64,000 bases of DNA from Gordonia paraffinivorans NBRC 108238 (GCF_000344155.1 NZ_BAOQ01000033.1:1-64000); one strand, 5' to 3'; shown: positions 42,640 to 52,287, numbered from the stretch's first letter. Numbers and translations: made by a program. Notes: generated by a model from the letters alone, not told the origin.

Positions 42640-44748
42640 TCAGGGTGCGGGAACCGGCGCCTCCGCCGGCGGCGGGACCGGTACCGGCGCCGGCGGGTAG
42701 ACCTTCTCGTTGACCCGGTAGACGACGGTCTCGCCCTGACGGAACACCTCGGTGAGACCCGGCGCCCCGTTCTCGCGGAGTTCGAGGAACGGGTCTCCCT
42801 GGTGGCCGTTCTCGGGATCGGGTCGGCCGCGCTGGAATTCCCAGTAGCTGGGCGGGGAGTCGATCACGTAGTGCACGTTGAGGTCTCGCACGATCTGGTC
42901 GATCGCCGGATCGGCGCCGATCTTCGCGGCACCCCAGAAGAGGTCGCGTTGCCGGTCGGAGAACTCGTTGGCCCGATAGAACGGGAACAGCGGCGTCACC
43001 CCGGTCACCGGGTACAGCCATCCGGTGCCCTGATCGAGGTTGTTGAGGACCAGGACGTCGTAGGCGTCGGGCTGGGACGCCAACCACTCGTAGGCGACGA
43101 GATCGTCGGGGCCGATGTACTTGCCGCCGCGTTCCTTGGACGCGATCTGGGCGTTGGGCGGGTACCGGACCACGGCCGCTCCCGCGATGAGCGCGAGCAG
43201 CACGACGTAGGTGGCGGCGACCAGCACCCGCGACTTCTTCGTCGGCGCGGGCGCGGCGTCGTCTCCGGACGGCGGGAGACGACGACCGAGGAAACGGGTC
43301 ACCGCGACGAGCGCGACGCCGATGGCCGTTCCGGCGGCCGCGGCCGAGAACATCGCGACGACGAAGGTGAGGCGGTGCGGCGAGTTGTAGAAGTAGCCGC
43401 CGATCGCACCGAGCGGATACGACAGCGGACCGAGCGAGACGACCGCATTGGTGGTGACCAGCGCGAAGACCACCCATCCGGCGAGACCGGCCCAGCATCG
43501 CAACCAGGCCAGCACGGCCAGGCCCACGACGGTGACGATGATGAGCGGCCAGTTCGGGTAGTGGTCGAGGTTGAGCGGGATCGTCCCGTTGAACGCCCCC
43601 TGGGCCAGACCGTCGAGCACGCCGATCCCGTCCTCGCGGAAGTCGAAGAACGGCAACTCGTTGGTGTCGGCGACGCGGATCGTGCCCAGCACGACCGGGA
43701 AGATCAGGACGAGGGTGAGGGCCGCGGTGACGGCGAGGGTCGCGAGGTCGGCGAGGCGGCTCGCCGCGGGACGCCATGCCCCTTCCAGCAGCCACCACAG
43801 GGCGACGATGACGCCGAGCAGGATCAGGCCGGACGGGTGGGTGGCCGTCACGCCGGAGACGGCCAGGGCCGCGGGTCCGACGCGGCGGCGGTCGCGGACG
43901 ACGCTGATGACCAGCACGGCGACCGCGGGTGCCAGGCTCACGCCGACCGCGTTCGGCACCGAGGTCAACTGCACCTCGACGTAGGGCAGCGACGGGAACA
44001 GCGCGCCGACGGCACCGGCGACCCCGGCGATGAGGGCGGAGGTGTCGACGTCGTAGCGGTGCCGCGCGAACCAGTAGGCCAGCGAGGCGACCCCCAGCGG
44101 CACCGTGACCGCCAGCACCGCCGGCGAATAGGTGTTGTACATCTCGACCGGGTTGGCGCCGGTCAACGGGAACAGCAGAGCTCCCAGCGCATGCCAGGTG
44201 TTGGGGTAGTAGTTGAACCCGTGGGTGTCGTAGTTCATCAACTCGCCCATGCGCATGGCCGAGCCGATGCCCGTCTCGTTGATCCACCGCAGAGAACTGG
44301 CGTGCCACAACGAGTCCCACACCTGGGAAATGTTGTTCAGACCGGCGAACGCGGTCTTGGCCACCGGCCGGATGCAGGTGACGGCGATGATGACGCCGCC
44401 CAGGCCGAGCCCCGCCGCGACGCGCAGGATCGCGGTCCGGCCGACGCCGGGCTCACCGGTGTCGGCGGGCGCGGGGGCGAGTCGCAGGCCGATGCCGGTC
44501 TGCAGGAGTCGGGACCAGATCCAGGCGCCGACGAGCGCGATGAGCAGGCCGACCAGCGCCGACACGGGGTTCCACACGAAACCGACGGCCGAGTACAGGA
44601 CGGTGAGCACGGAGACCAGCGCGAATGTGATGGCCGGCCCGGCCGCGAAGGCGACCGGCCACGGCAGGCTCATGCGGCGGCCGACGAAGGCGCCGGGGAG
44701 GATCAGCACGAGCGCGGTAACGATGACCACCCACGCCGCCAGCACCAT
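42640..44748 (-). CDS. Large polytopic membrane protein, DUF6541-like
   Basis: A 702-residue integral membrane protein with about a dozen or more helices in the first 490 residues, then a hydrophilic domain ending in a proline-rich tail (PAPVPVPPPAEAPVPAP). The layout, with an early loop containing SLRWINETGIG and NYDTHGFNYYPNTWH and a C-terminal extracellular domain, resembles GT-C glycosyltransferases and DUF6541 proteins of Mycobacteriales. A role in cell-envelope glycan transfer is inference only. I chose the ATG with GGAAGGG upstream; a GTG six codons earlier is possible. Confidence 0.7.
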   Translation of the reverse strand: MVLAAWVVIVTALVLILPGAFVGRRMSLPWPVAFAAGPAITFALVSVLTVLYSAVGFVWNPVSALVGLLIALVGAWIWSRLLQTGIGLRLAPAPADTGEPGVGRTAILRVAAGLGLGGVIIAVTCIRPVAKTAFAGLNNISQVWDSLWHASSLRWINETGIGSAMRMGELMNYDTHGFNYYPNTWHALGALLFPLTGANPVEMYNTYSPAVLAVTVPLGVASLAYWFARHRYDVDTSALIAGVAGAVGALFPSLPYVEVQLTSVPNAVGVSLAPAVAVLVISVVRDRRRVGPAALAVSGVTATHPSGLILLGVIVALWWLLEGAWRPAASRLADLATLAVTAALTLVLIFPVVLGTIRVADTNELPFFDFREDGIGVLDGLAQGAFNGTIPLNLDHYPNWPLIIVTVVGLAVLAWLRCWAGLAGWVVFALVTTNAVVSLGPLSYPLGAIGGYFYNSPHRLTFVVAMFSAAAAGTAIGVALVAVTRFLGRRLPPSGDDAAPAPTKKSRVLVAATYVVLLALIAGAAVVRYPPNAQIASKERGGKYIGPDDLVAYEWLASQPDAYDVLVLNNLDQGTGWLYPVTGVTPLFPFYRANEFSDRQRDLFWGAAKIGADPAIDQIVRDLNVHYVIDSPPSYWEFQRGRPDPENGHQGDPFLELRENGAPGLTEVFRQGETVVYRVNEKVYPPAPVPVPPPAEAPVPAP

Positions 44749-44860
44749 CAGCCCGTGCCCTTCCACAGTCGCTCGTCACACCGGAATGGGTCGGACCTCA
44801 CGTCACGTCGTCCGACGGACCGGCCCCGACCAAACATTCAGCAGGGTACCCGGCGACGGG

Positions 44861-46129
44861 TCACCGCGACTGTCCGGTGACCACCGCCCCGTCGTCGACG
44901 GCGTCGGCGTCGATCAGGATCTCCTCGATCCGGGGCCGGTTCCGCGCGTGCCCTGCCACGACGACGCCGAGACAGCCCACGGCGGCGACCGCGCCGAAGC
45001 CGAACATCTCGGTGTAGGTGACCGCCGTCCACGTCTGGGAGATCCACGCCAGCAGGGCCGGCACGGCGAAGCCCAGGTAGGTGACGCTGTAGAAGACCGC
45101 GGTCAACCCGGCGAGGTCGTCGGGCCCGGCGATGCGCTGCACTTCGAGGAGCCCGGCGATGAGCGCCATGCCGTAGCCGCAGCCGAGCAGCGTCGCGGCG
45201 ACCAGCGCCAGCCACACGGTCATGACGTGTGCCGCCGCCGCAGCCACGGCCATCCCCGCGACGAGGGTCGTCAGGGCGACGACCACTCCGCGTGACGTCC
45301 CCGGCACGTCGATGCGACGCCCGACGGACTGGATGGCGAATCCGGCGCCCAGGCCGAGCACACAGCACAGCGCAGCGAAGGCGATGGGCGCGCCGGAGGT
45401 GCGGACCGCCATGACGGCCGGGATGATCGCGTACGCCGACGCGGCGGCGCCGAAGACCCACGGCGCGAGGGGCAGCACCACGAACAGGAACCGGCGGTGC
45501 CCCGCGGCGGGGATGCGCAGGTCGTCGAGCAGCGGGCCCGGGTTCGCACGGCGCAGCCGTGTCTCCGGCACTCGGGTCAGCAGAACGCCGGCCGCGATCG
45601 CGATCGCGATGTTCAGTGCATACGGCAGGATGTGCGGCTTCGGACCCCACTCGGCGAGCACGCCGGCCACTCCGGCGCCGATGCCGAAACCGGCGGTCAG
45701 GCTCATCGCGGCGCGTCCCGCGCCCGATCCGGGGCGCGCGCCGTCGCGGTCGGAGAGTTCCTTGATCCAGCTGCCGCCCACGGCCATCGACAGGCCGAGC
45801 GCGATCCCGCTGCAGACGCGGCCGACGGTCAACAGGGCGACCGACTGGGAGCCGGCGGCGAGCAGCACCGAACCCAGTGCCGCGAAGACCGGCGCGGGCA
45901 GCATGAGCGGACGTCGTCCGAAGCGGTCCGACAGCGGACCGCCGATCAGCAAGGCGGGCACGATGCCGAAGACGTAGGCGAACAGCAGGGCGTCGACGAC
46001 GACCGGCGACAGGCCGCTGATCTGCCGGTACATCACCAGCAGCGGGGTGAACTCGTTGCCGCCCCACGCGGTGGCGAACACCGCCAGGGACACCGCCGGC
46101 CAGCCGAGACGGGACGTGTTGTGACTCAT
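44861..46129 (-). CDS. MFS transporter
   Basis: A 422-residue major facilitator with about twelve helices. The loop 2-3 motif is LSDRFGRRPL, following the helix with FAYVFGIVPALLIGG. The N-terminus SRLGWPAVSLAVFATAWGGNEFTP suggests the drug or metabolite exporter branch. Its start overlaps the stop of the GntR gene (ATGA), so regulator and transporter form an operon. Export of a compound sensed by the GntR protein is the natural reading; the compound is unknown. Confidence 0.85.
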   Translation of the reverse strand: MSHNTSRLGWPAVSLAVFATAWGGNEFTPLLVMYRQISGLSPVVVDALLFAYVFGIVPALLIGGPLSDRFGRRPLMLPAPVFAALGSVLLAAGSQSVALLTVGRVCSGIALGLSMAVGGSWIKELSDRDGARPGSGAGRAAMSLTAGFGIGAGVAGVLAEWGPKPHILPYALNIAIAIAAGVLLTRVPETRLRRANPGPLLDDLRIPAAGHRRFLFVVLPLAPWVFGAAASAYAIIPAVMAVRTSGAPIAFAALCCVLGLGAGFAIQSVGRRIDVPGTSRGVVVALTTLVAGMAVAAAAAHVMTVWLALVAATLLGCGYGMALIAGLLEVQRIAGPDDLAGLTAVFYSVTYLGFAVPALLAWISQTWTAVTYTEMFGFGAVAAVGCLGVVVAGHARNRPRIEEILIDADAVDDGAVVTGQSR

Positions 46130-46782
46130 GCGGATGCTCCCGGCAGGTCGTGGACTCCGGCGAGATGCCCCGCGAGGAGTTCTTCGAAACGATCGGCGTC
46201 GACGGCCTCGATGGCGTCGAGCAACTCGAGATGGTCGTCGAGGATGCGGGTTGCGACGGCCGCGTCGCGGTGGACCGAGGCGATCGTCATGCGGCGATGA
46301 CGTTCGCCGAGCGTGACGTAGAAGTCGGCCAGGATCGGGTTGTCGCCTGCCGCCGCGATCAACTGGTGGAACTCGGCGTCGAGACGCGAGAACTCGACGA
46401 CGTCGGACGGATCGGCGTGTCGATGCGCCTCGAGGTTCTCGCGCAGTTGCGCGACGAGTTCGGGCACCGCGCCCGGACGCGACGTCACCGACCGCACCGC
46501 GTGCCCTTCGAGCAGGCGCCGGGCGTCGACGACGTCCCGCTTCTCCCGCTGCCCGATCGGCACGATGAGCGCGCCCTTCTTCGGATACAGACGCATCCAC
46601 CCCTCGGCTTCCAGACGCAGGAACGCCTCGCGCACCGGGGTGCGGCTCACCGAGCACCTCGCGGCGATCTCGCCCTCGCTGATCAGTTCGCCGCCGGCGA
46701 TGGAGTTGGTGAGAATCTGCTCCTTGACCTCGGCATACACCCGCTCAGCAGCGGATTCGGCCGAAGTATGCAACATAGACAC
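46126..46782 (-). CDS. GntR family regulator, FCD subfamily
   Basis: A 218-residue regulator. The winged helix contains GGELISEGEIAARCSVSR, then TPVREAFLRLEAEGWMRL. The FCD domain shows FSRLDAEFHQLIAAAG and DDHLELLDAIEA with the metal-ligand histidines. I choose the GTG with AAGG 8 bp upstream; an ATG two codons later is the alternative. ACAACTTGT overlaps the start and may be an autoregulatory site. It is translationally coupled to the MFS transporter. Confidence 0.86.
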   Translation of the reverse strand: MSMLHTSAESAAERVYAEVKEQILTNSIAGGELISEGEIAARCSVSRTPVREAFLRLEAEGWMRLYPKKGALIVPIGQREKRDVVDARRLLEGHAVRSVTSRPGAVPELVAQLRENLEAHRHADPSDVVEFSRLDAEFHQLIAAAGDNPILADFYVTLGERHRRMTIASVHRDAAVATRILDDHLELLDAIEAVDADRFEELLAGHLAGVHDLPGASA

Positions 46783-47030
46783 AAGTTGTACCTTACCAAT
46801 GCCCGATGAAGCCCTGACCACCCCATACCCCGGCGCTTCCACTGGGTGGGACGGTGAGACACTTGATGCAGCCGTGACGAGCGTCCACCCCCCGCTCTTC
46901 GCGGCCCGACCGCGTCCGCTGAGCCACCCGCTCGCGTAGACGCGGTTATTTGAATAGCTCGCGGGCAGCGTCGCCGGCGAGACGATGCAACCCGCGCCGC
47001 ACTGTGCGCGGCACTCAGGAGGACCCGACC

Positions 47031-48245
47031 GTGACGAGCACGGAGGACACACGCATGGGCGACATCCCCGAACCCTCGATCGCCGACATGCCGATCACCG
47101 ACGAAGAGATCTTCTTGGCTCACTCCGGTGGCAAGTTGTCGGTCGAGCTGCGCGCGCCGATCGACTCCCAGCGCGACCTGTCGATCGCCTACACGCCGGG
47201 CGTCGCCCAGGTCTCGCGCGCCATCGACACCGACGCCACCCTGGTGAACAAGTACACCTGGACCGACCGGCTGGTCGCCGTGGTGAGCGACGGTTCGGCC
47301 GTTCTCGGCCTCGGCGACATCGGCCCGCGTGCGTCGCTGCCGGTCATGGAGGGCAAGTCGGCCCTGTTCCGCAGCTTCGCCGGGCTCAATTCGATCCCGA
47401 TCGTCCTGGACACCAAGGATCCCGACGAGATCGTCGAGACGCTCATCCGGCTGCGCCCGAGCTTCGGCGCGGTCAACCTCGAGGACATCTCGGCGCCGCG
47501 TTGCTTCGAGATCGAGCGTCGCGTCATCGAGGCCCTGGACTGCCCGGTGATGCACGACGACCAGCACGGCACCGCCATCGTCGTCCTCGCCGCCCTGAAG
47601 GGTGCCGTCACCCATCTCGGCCGTGACATCACCAACCTGCGCGTCGTCATCTCCGGCGCCGGCGCCGCGGGTGTCGCGTGCGCCAACATCCTGCTCGCGG
47701 CCGGCGTCACCGACGTCATCGTGCTCGACTCGAAGGGCATCGTCTCCCAGGGCCGTGACGGCCTCAACGAGTCGAAGGCCGAGCTCGCCTCGCGCACCAA
47801 CCCGCGCGGCGTGACCGGCGGCGCGGTCGAGGCCCTCGCGGGTGCGGATGTCTTCATCGGCGTCTCGGCCGGTGTCATCCCCGAGGAACTGATCGCGTCG
47901 ATGAACAAGGACTCGATCGTGTTCGCGCTGTCGAACCCCGACCCGGAGATCCACCCCGAGACCGCCGCCAAGTACGCGGCCGTCGTCGCCACCGGACGCA
48001 GCGACTTCCCGAACCAGATCAACAACGTGCTCGCGTTCCCGGGCGTCTTCCGGGGCGCTCTCGACGCGGGTGCGCGCCGGATCAGCGAGGGCATGAAGAT
48101 CGCTGCCGCCGACGCCATCTTCTCGGTTGTCGCCGACGACCTCGCCGCAGATCGCATCGTGCCGAGCCCGCTGGACAAGCGCGTCGCCCCGGCCGTCGCC
48201 GCCGCGGTCGCGAAGGCCGCCCAGGACGAGGGTCTCTGCTCGTAA
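47031..48245 (+). CDS. NAD(P)-dependent malic enzyme
   Basis: A 404-residue malic enzyme of the short bacterial type. It converts malate to pyruvate and CO2 with reduction of NAD(P). The N-terminal YTPGVAQVSRAI and GDIGPRASLPVMEGKS, the metal site NLEDISAPRCFEIE, and DDQHGTAIVVLAALKGA lead to a Rossmann domain with VVISGAGAAG. The GTG start is set by GGAGG 8 bp upstream. A strong stem-loop with a TTCG loop follows the stop. NAD or NADP preference cannot be fixed from sequence alone. Confidence 0.92.
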   Translation: MTSTEDTRMGDIPEPSIADMPITDEEIFLAHSGGKLSVELRAPIDSQRDLSIAYTPGVAQVSRAIDTDATLVNKYTWTDRLVAVVSDGSAVLGLGDIGPRASLPVMEGKSALFRSFAGLNSIPIVLDTKDPDEIVETLIRLRPSFGAVNLEDISAPRCFEIERRVIEALDCPVMHDDQHGTAIVVLAALKGAVTHLGRDITNLRVVISGAGAAGVACANILLAAGVTDVIVLDSKGIVSQGRDGLNESKAELASRTNPRGVTGGAVEALAGADVFIGVSAGVIPEELIASMNKDSIVFALSNPDPEIHPETAAKYAAVVATGRSDFPNQINNVLAFPGVFRGALDAGARRISEGMKIAAADAIFSVVADDLAADRIVPSPLDKRVAPAVAAAVAKAAQDEGLCS

Positions 48246-48268
48246 GGATCGGTCCACCAAGAGAATTC

Positions 48269-48298
48269 GACCAGCGGGGGCTTCGGCCCCCGCTGGTC
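48269..48298. terminator. Terminator between malic enzyme and the PCD-VOC gene
   Basis: A perfect 13-bp stem closed by a TTCG tetraloop: arms 48269-48281 and 48286-48298. It lies between convergent genes and serves both. Confidence 0.8.
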
Positions 48299-48303
48299 TC
48301 GTC

Positions 48304-48990
48304 TCAGGGCGACATCATCTGGTCGTCCGGGTCCTGCCAGGTGCACAGGCAGATCTCGTTGCCCTCCGGATCGGCGAGGACCCACCATGCGGGCGCGTAG
48401 TCGTCCGACAGCAGCTGACCGCCCGCGGTGATCGCGGCCTGCAGGCGTCCGTGGACCACATCGTGCGGGAGGCACAGGTCGAAGTGGACCCGATTCCGTT
48501 GCTTGCGTGGCGAATCCATCTGCTGGAACCACACCGTCGGTAGCCGCCCGGGCGGGTCGACGAGGTCGGCGAATTCCTCCGAATGACCGTCGGAGTAACC
48601 GAGCACGGCCTTCCAGAACGGGCGGATGGCCGCGATGTCGAGAGCGTCGATCGCCAGGTCGATCGCCGCCGCGGGCGCCGGCAACACCTCGAGTGCCATG
48701 TCTGCGGCGATTCCGGTGACCCGGTTCGCGAGCGCCACGTCGGCCTCGGTGAGCTGGTGCGCACTGTGTGTCGTGAGCGTGAGATGCACCGAGCCGTAAC
48801 GCAGGTCGATGTCCGGGTGGTGATTCGCCTCCTCGGCGGCGTCGATGATCCGGGAGACGAACTCGCCGCCCTTCACCATCGAACCCGTGCGGTACGCGGC
48901 AGCGAGTTTCCCGGCGACCACGCGCCACGGGTCGGCAACGGTCTCGGTGACCTGCGCGGCGGACAATGGCGTGCGAGTTGACCCGGTCAT
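48304..48990 (-). CDS. Pterin-4a-carbinolamine dehydratase-like / VOC domain fusion
   Basis: A 228-residue two-domain protein. Residues 1-105 resemble pterin-4a-carbinolamine dehydratase: EEANHHPDIDLRYGSVHLTL, with the His-His-Pro-Asp active site, and THSAHQLTEADVALANRV. Residues 110-228 are a glyoxalase-like VOC domain, with FWKAVLGYSDG and a closing DPEGNEICLCTW. It could dehydrate a pterin-4a-carbinolamine; the VOC part may bind a metal or be structural. No aromatic amino acid hydroxylase adjoins. The ATG is preceded by GGGGGAGT. Confidence 0.8.
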   Translation of the reverse strand: MTGSTRTPLSAAQVTETVADPWRVVAGKLAAAYRTGSMVKGGEFVSRIIDAAEEANHHPDIDLRYGSVHLTLTTHSAHQLTEADVALANRVTGIAADMALEVLPAPAAAIDLAIDALDIAAIRPFWKAVLGYSDGHSEEFADLVDPPGRLPTVWFQQMDSPRKQRNRVHFDLCLPHDVVHGRLQAAITAGGQLLSDDYAPAWWVLADPEGNEICLCTWQDPDDQMMSP

Positions 48991-49097
48991 ACTCCCCCAT
49001 GCTGCTCCACGTGCGGCCGATCCGAAAGGGGCACCGCGTTCACAAAGGGTGTCGGGGTGTCGTCTCCCGATACCCCAGGTCGCACCCTGCCGGGGCT

Positions 49098-49805
49098 TCA
49101 GCGCCGGTTGGAGGTGGCCGAGGCGAGTTCGGCGATGGTCGCGGCGGTCGCCGGAAGGAAGCCGCGGCGCGCTTCGGCGTCGAGGCCGGTTCCCGCTCCG
49201 ATCACCGGATCGTAGTCGAGGCCGATCACACCGCCGACCGCGCCGGACACCACACCGACCAGCATCTCGGCAAGTCCCTCCTGCTGAGGTACGGGCAGCG
49301 GGGTGGTGATCACGACGACGGTCTGCTCCAGCACTCCGGCGCGGTCCCATTCGGTGAAGACGACGCGGGCCCGGTTGAGGAGGTCGGGCCGGGGGCTGAT
49401 CACGAGGACCGGTGTGAGGTTGGGCAGGTCGTCTTCGGCGAGCTCGGGCAGCAGGGTCAGCGGGTGCGCACCCGCGTCGACGACGGGCACTGCCCCTTGG
49501 CGCCACGCCTCGACGACGGCGTCGGTGACGGTCGCCTCCTCCGGCGGAAGCCACAGTCCTGTTCCCGACGCGGTGCGCAGCAACTCGTCGTCGCCGGTGC
49601 CACGAAGTCGGAGTTCGATGTCGCAGTCGTTGCCCGAGGCGTCGACCCACCAGGACAGCAGGCCGAGACCCGACGCCGCGCGATGCTCCGCGAGCAGCGC
49701 CGACACGACGGACGTGCCGACGCCACCCGCCGAGCCGCAGACGACGACGGCCCGCTCATCCCAGGATTGCGGGTCGCCGTCGCGAAGAGGAGTCGACCCG
49801 GTCAT
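49098..49805 (-). CDS. MinD/ParA-like ATPase with defective Walker A
   Basis: A 235-residue SIMIBI-fold protein, similar to the CpaE-like proteins of actinobacterial secretion loci. The P-loop position reads CGSAGGVGTSVVSALL; both the signature Lys and the phosphate-binding Lys of KGGxGKT are replaced (Ala and Thr). The switch region WWVDASGNDCDIELRL keeps the overall pattern. It may not hydrolyse ATP. No TadA ATPase or pilin genes adjoin, so the usual CpaE context is missing. GAGGACCG precedes the ATG. It is followed by the PCD-VOC gene after about 100 bp. Confidence 0.7.
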   Translation of the reverse strand: MTGSTPLRDGDPQSWDERAVVVCGSAGGVGTSVVSALLAEHRAASGLGLLSWWVDASGNDCDIELRLRGTGDDELLRTASGTGLWLPPEEATVTDAVVEAWRQGAVPVVDAGAHPLTLLPELAEDDLPNLTPVLVISPRPDLLNRARVVFTEWDRAGVLEQTVVVITTPLPVPQQEGLAEMLVGVVSGAVGGVIGLDYDPVIGAGTGLDAEARRGFLPATAATIAELASATSNRR

Positions 49806-49966
49806 CGGTCCTCACGGAACCAAAAGGTGGTCGCCGTAGCCGTAGGACTCTTCCTCATTCTTCCCTCCATGTCACGCCCACATCATCAGCGGCTCATCAC
49901 ACTCGCGGAGATCAAGGGACCAACATCCACAGCGCCGCCCCACAACCCGCGGGCACGCGCACCGGA

Positions 49967-51175
49967 CTATCGATCGCCACCGCTTCGACCGTCAGCTGCA
50001 CCGGGCCACCGAACGTCACTCCCCGGCACAGCTCTCTTCAGGTTGTCCGACTGCGTTCGGGTCCAGCCGCGAACCGACTTCTCCACACCAGAGCCGAGCA
50101 CCGCATACGGCGCGCGCGCCTGCTCTCCCGACCATTTGTATCGAGAGGCACCGACCTTCACGTCCACATCACCGCGGTTGTTCACCACGTAGTCGACGGC
50201 CGGAAGACCCGAACGGCGTGCCTGATCAGCAGACAGATGGAACTCGAACTGATTCGGCCCCTTCACCTCCGGAGCAGCACGGCGAGGTCCATCGTTCTTC
50301 CACGGCTCATCCGGATTCGCACCCGGATCACCGGCGCCCAGCGAGTAGGCCAGAAGCCCCCCGGCGGTGCCACCGAGGGCAAAGCCGACCGCCGCCCCGG
50401 CAGCAGCGCCGCCGACACCGCCCACCGCTGCGCCGATCCCGGCCCCGATCGGGGCGAACTCCGGCCCCAGGACGAAGTAGGGGGCCAGCGAGCCGACGAC
50501 ACCGCCGGCAACCGCACCCACGATGGCGCCTCCTCCCGCACCGACCACCGCCGACGGAATCCCCAGCGCCACAGCACCGGCCGTGCCGCCGGCCATGACT
50601 CCGATGATCGTCGCAGCCGCACGACGCGACGCCTCGTCCTCGGGCACGCCCACCGAGATCAGGCCCTGCGCGATCTTCGCCTCGCCATACGCCGACCACG
50701 CGTTGATCGAGTTGACGTCCTTGTCCGACAACCCCTCCGGGATGTCGGACACGAAGTTGCCGATACGGATCTTGTCCGGCGGAGGCGCGATCGGACGCAC
50801 CGGCGGAGCCACCCGCGGCGCAACGGGATTGGTGATCACCGGCGTGTACGGCTGGGCGTAGGACTGCGACAGCGATTCGTCGTAGGACCGGTACGGCGCC
50901 TCGACGGGAGGACCAGGGATCGTGCCCGGACCCGGAACCTCCACCGGTCGGACGATCGTCTCACCCGGAGCCGGCGCACCCGGCGCAACATCCGTCGGCG
51001 ACGTGCCGCCCTGTCCCGGAGCGACATCCGACGGATCCGTGCCGCCCTGCTCCGGAACGGCGTATGCCATACCGGCTCCCGCGGTGATCGACGCGGCCAC
51101 CACGGCCGACGTCACCGACAGCAACGGACCCGACGGCACACGATGCCGACGATGACGCCCCCGACTCTGACTCAT
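49967..51175 (-). CDS. Secreted glycine-zipper protein (insoluble domain-like)
   Basis: A 402-residue exported protein. Basic residues RGRHRRHR precede a hydrophobic signal segment ending near AYAVPEQ. Two near-identical repeats, GGTDPSDVAPG and GGTSPTDVAPG, and a Pro-rich region follow. The centre (about 205-300) is glycine and alanine rich with many GxxxG steps, such as GAIVGAVAGGVVGSL, as in glycine-zipper or aggregating domains. The C-terminal part, FEFHLSADQARRSG and VVNNRGDVDVKVG, looks folded. I recall similar proteins labelled insoluble domain proteins in Rhodococcus. The function is unknown. A membrane protein gene lies just upstream. Confidence 0.65.
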   Translation of the reverse strand: MSQSRGRHRRHRVPSGPLLSVTSAVVAASITAGAGMAYAVPEQGGTDPSDVAPGQGGTSPTDVAPGAPAPGETIVRPVEVPGPGTIPGPPVEAPYRSYDESLSQSYAQPYTPVITNPVAPRVAPPVRPIAPPPDKIRIGNFVSDIPEGLSDKDVNSINAWSAYGEAKIAQGLISVGVPEDEASRRAAATIIGVMAGGTAGAVALGIPSAVVGAGGGAIVGAVAGGVVGSLAPYFVLGPEFAPIGAGIGAAVGGVGGAAAGAAVGFALGGTAGGLLAYSLGAGDPGANPDEPWKNDGPRRAAPEVKGPNQFEFHLSADQARRSGLPAVDYVVNNRGDVDVKVGASRYKWSGEQARAPYAVLGSGVEKSVRGWTRTQSDNLKRAVPGSDVRWPGAADGRSGGDR

Positions 51176-51246
51176 TCCTCTGTCACCTTTCTCGGCCGCG
51201 TGCGCGGCATGGACCTCTGCTGTGCCGAATGGTTCTGTGCACGTGC

Positions 51247-52167
51247 TCATTCGACCGCCTTGATGGACTCGATGTAGACCTTGCCGTTGACCGTCGTGGT
51301 GTGGATGACCTGGCGGTACGTGATCGGTGCGACGTCGGGTTGCAGCTCGGTGAGCACCACCGAGTACTCACCGGGGCCCCGTTCGCTGATCTTCAGGCAG
51401 TGCCGCGTGCCGGTCGGGCGCTGATCGATGTACTGCTGCATCACGTACTCAGAGGCGACCGCGCCCGGCGTGGTCACCGCGCGGGCGGATTTTGCCGAAC
51501 GCAGTACGTAGTAGGCGTGATTGAACGCGCGGATCGCCCCCGCACCCGAATTCTGGTGGCCGGCGTCGTCACCGTCCGACACCGTCGTGCCCGCTCCCGC
51601 GGTGTGCGGGGAGCAGGCCGGTGCGCGAGCCGCGGCGGTGGTCGATGCCGCGTCGGTCGGGGCGACCGACGAGGCGGGGTCTGCCGAGACTGCCCGCTCG
51701 GGCTCATCGCCACCCGCGACCGAGACGGCGAGCATCACCGTGGCCCCGACCACGAGAACCGCGGCCACCGCACCGGCGATCCGCGGTCGCGAACCGAGCG
51801 CTCTGCGCCACATCGGCTGTGGCGTGGTCAACGCCCTCCGCTTGTCGCGGACCGCCTTCTCGGCCTCCCTCAGGAACGCATTCAGATCCGACGACGGACG
51901 GTCCTGCGCCTCGGATGGACCCCGCCCGGCGAAGTGAGTCACCGGCTCGGAGACCGGCGCCGGGGTTTCCAGGACGGCCAGTGGAGAAGCACTGCAAATG
52001 GGTTGAACTGCGTCGATGGCGCGGAATCGCCCGAGATGAGCAGCAAGATCGGCGGCCGGCGTCGTCCCGGTCGAAGGCCATGCCGGGACGGCGGGGTACC
52101 AGAGGGACTGCGCGCGCGGCAGCACCAGAATCCCTCCCCCCGTACGGCGACCGTCGTCGTCTTTCAC
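51247..52167 (-). CDS. Single-pass membrane protein with extracytoplasmic domain
   Basis: A 306-residue protein. A cytoplasmic N-terminal half without clear family leads to one transmembrane helix at about 130-152 (IAGAVAAVLVVGATVMLAV), then a Ser/Ala/Thr-rich linker. An outer domain of about 105 residues follows, from IRAFNHAYYVLRSAKSARAV to GKVYIESIKAVE, reminiscent of NTF2-like or DUF8176 domains. It precedes the secreted glycine-zipper gene by 71 bp in the same direction, so they may form a pair at the envelope. The start is a GTG. Confidence 0.65.
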   Translation of the reverse strand: MKDDDGRRTGGGILVLPRAQSLWYPAVPAWPSTGTTPAADLAAHLGRFRAIDAVQPICSASPLAVLETPAPVSEPVTHFAGRGPSEAQDRPSSDLNAFLREAEKAVRDKRRALTTPQPMWRRALGSRPRIAGAVAAVLVVGATVMLAVSVAGGDEPERAVSADPASSVAPTDAASTTAAARAPACSPHTAGAGTTVSDGDDAGHQNSGAGAIRAFNHAYYVLRSAKSARAVTTPGAVASEYVMQQYIDQRPTGTRHCLKISERGPGEYSVVLTELQPDVAPITYRQVIHTTTVNGKVYIESIKAVE

Positions 52168-52287
52168 GCATGCGACAGCACGGCACCGCAGGTAATCCCC
52201 CCGAAGGAACCGGCATCATGCCGTCGCTGATCCGGGTCACCCTATAACAGCTCTCAGCAACGTCTCAGACGTCGTCCACAGGAACCA

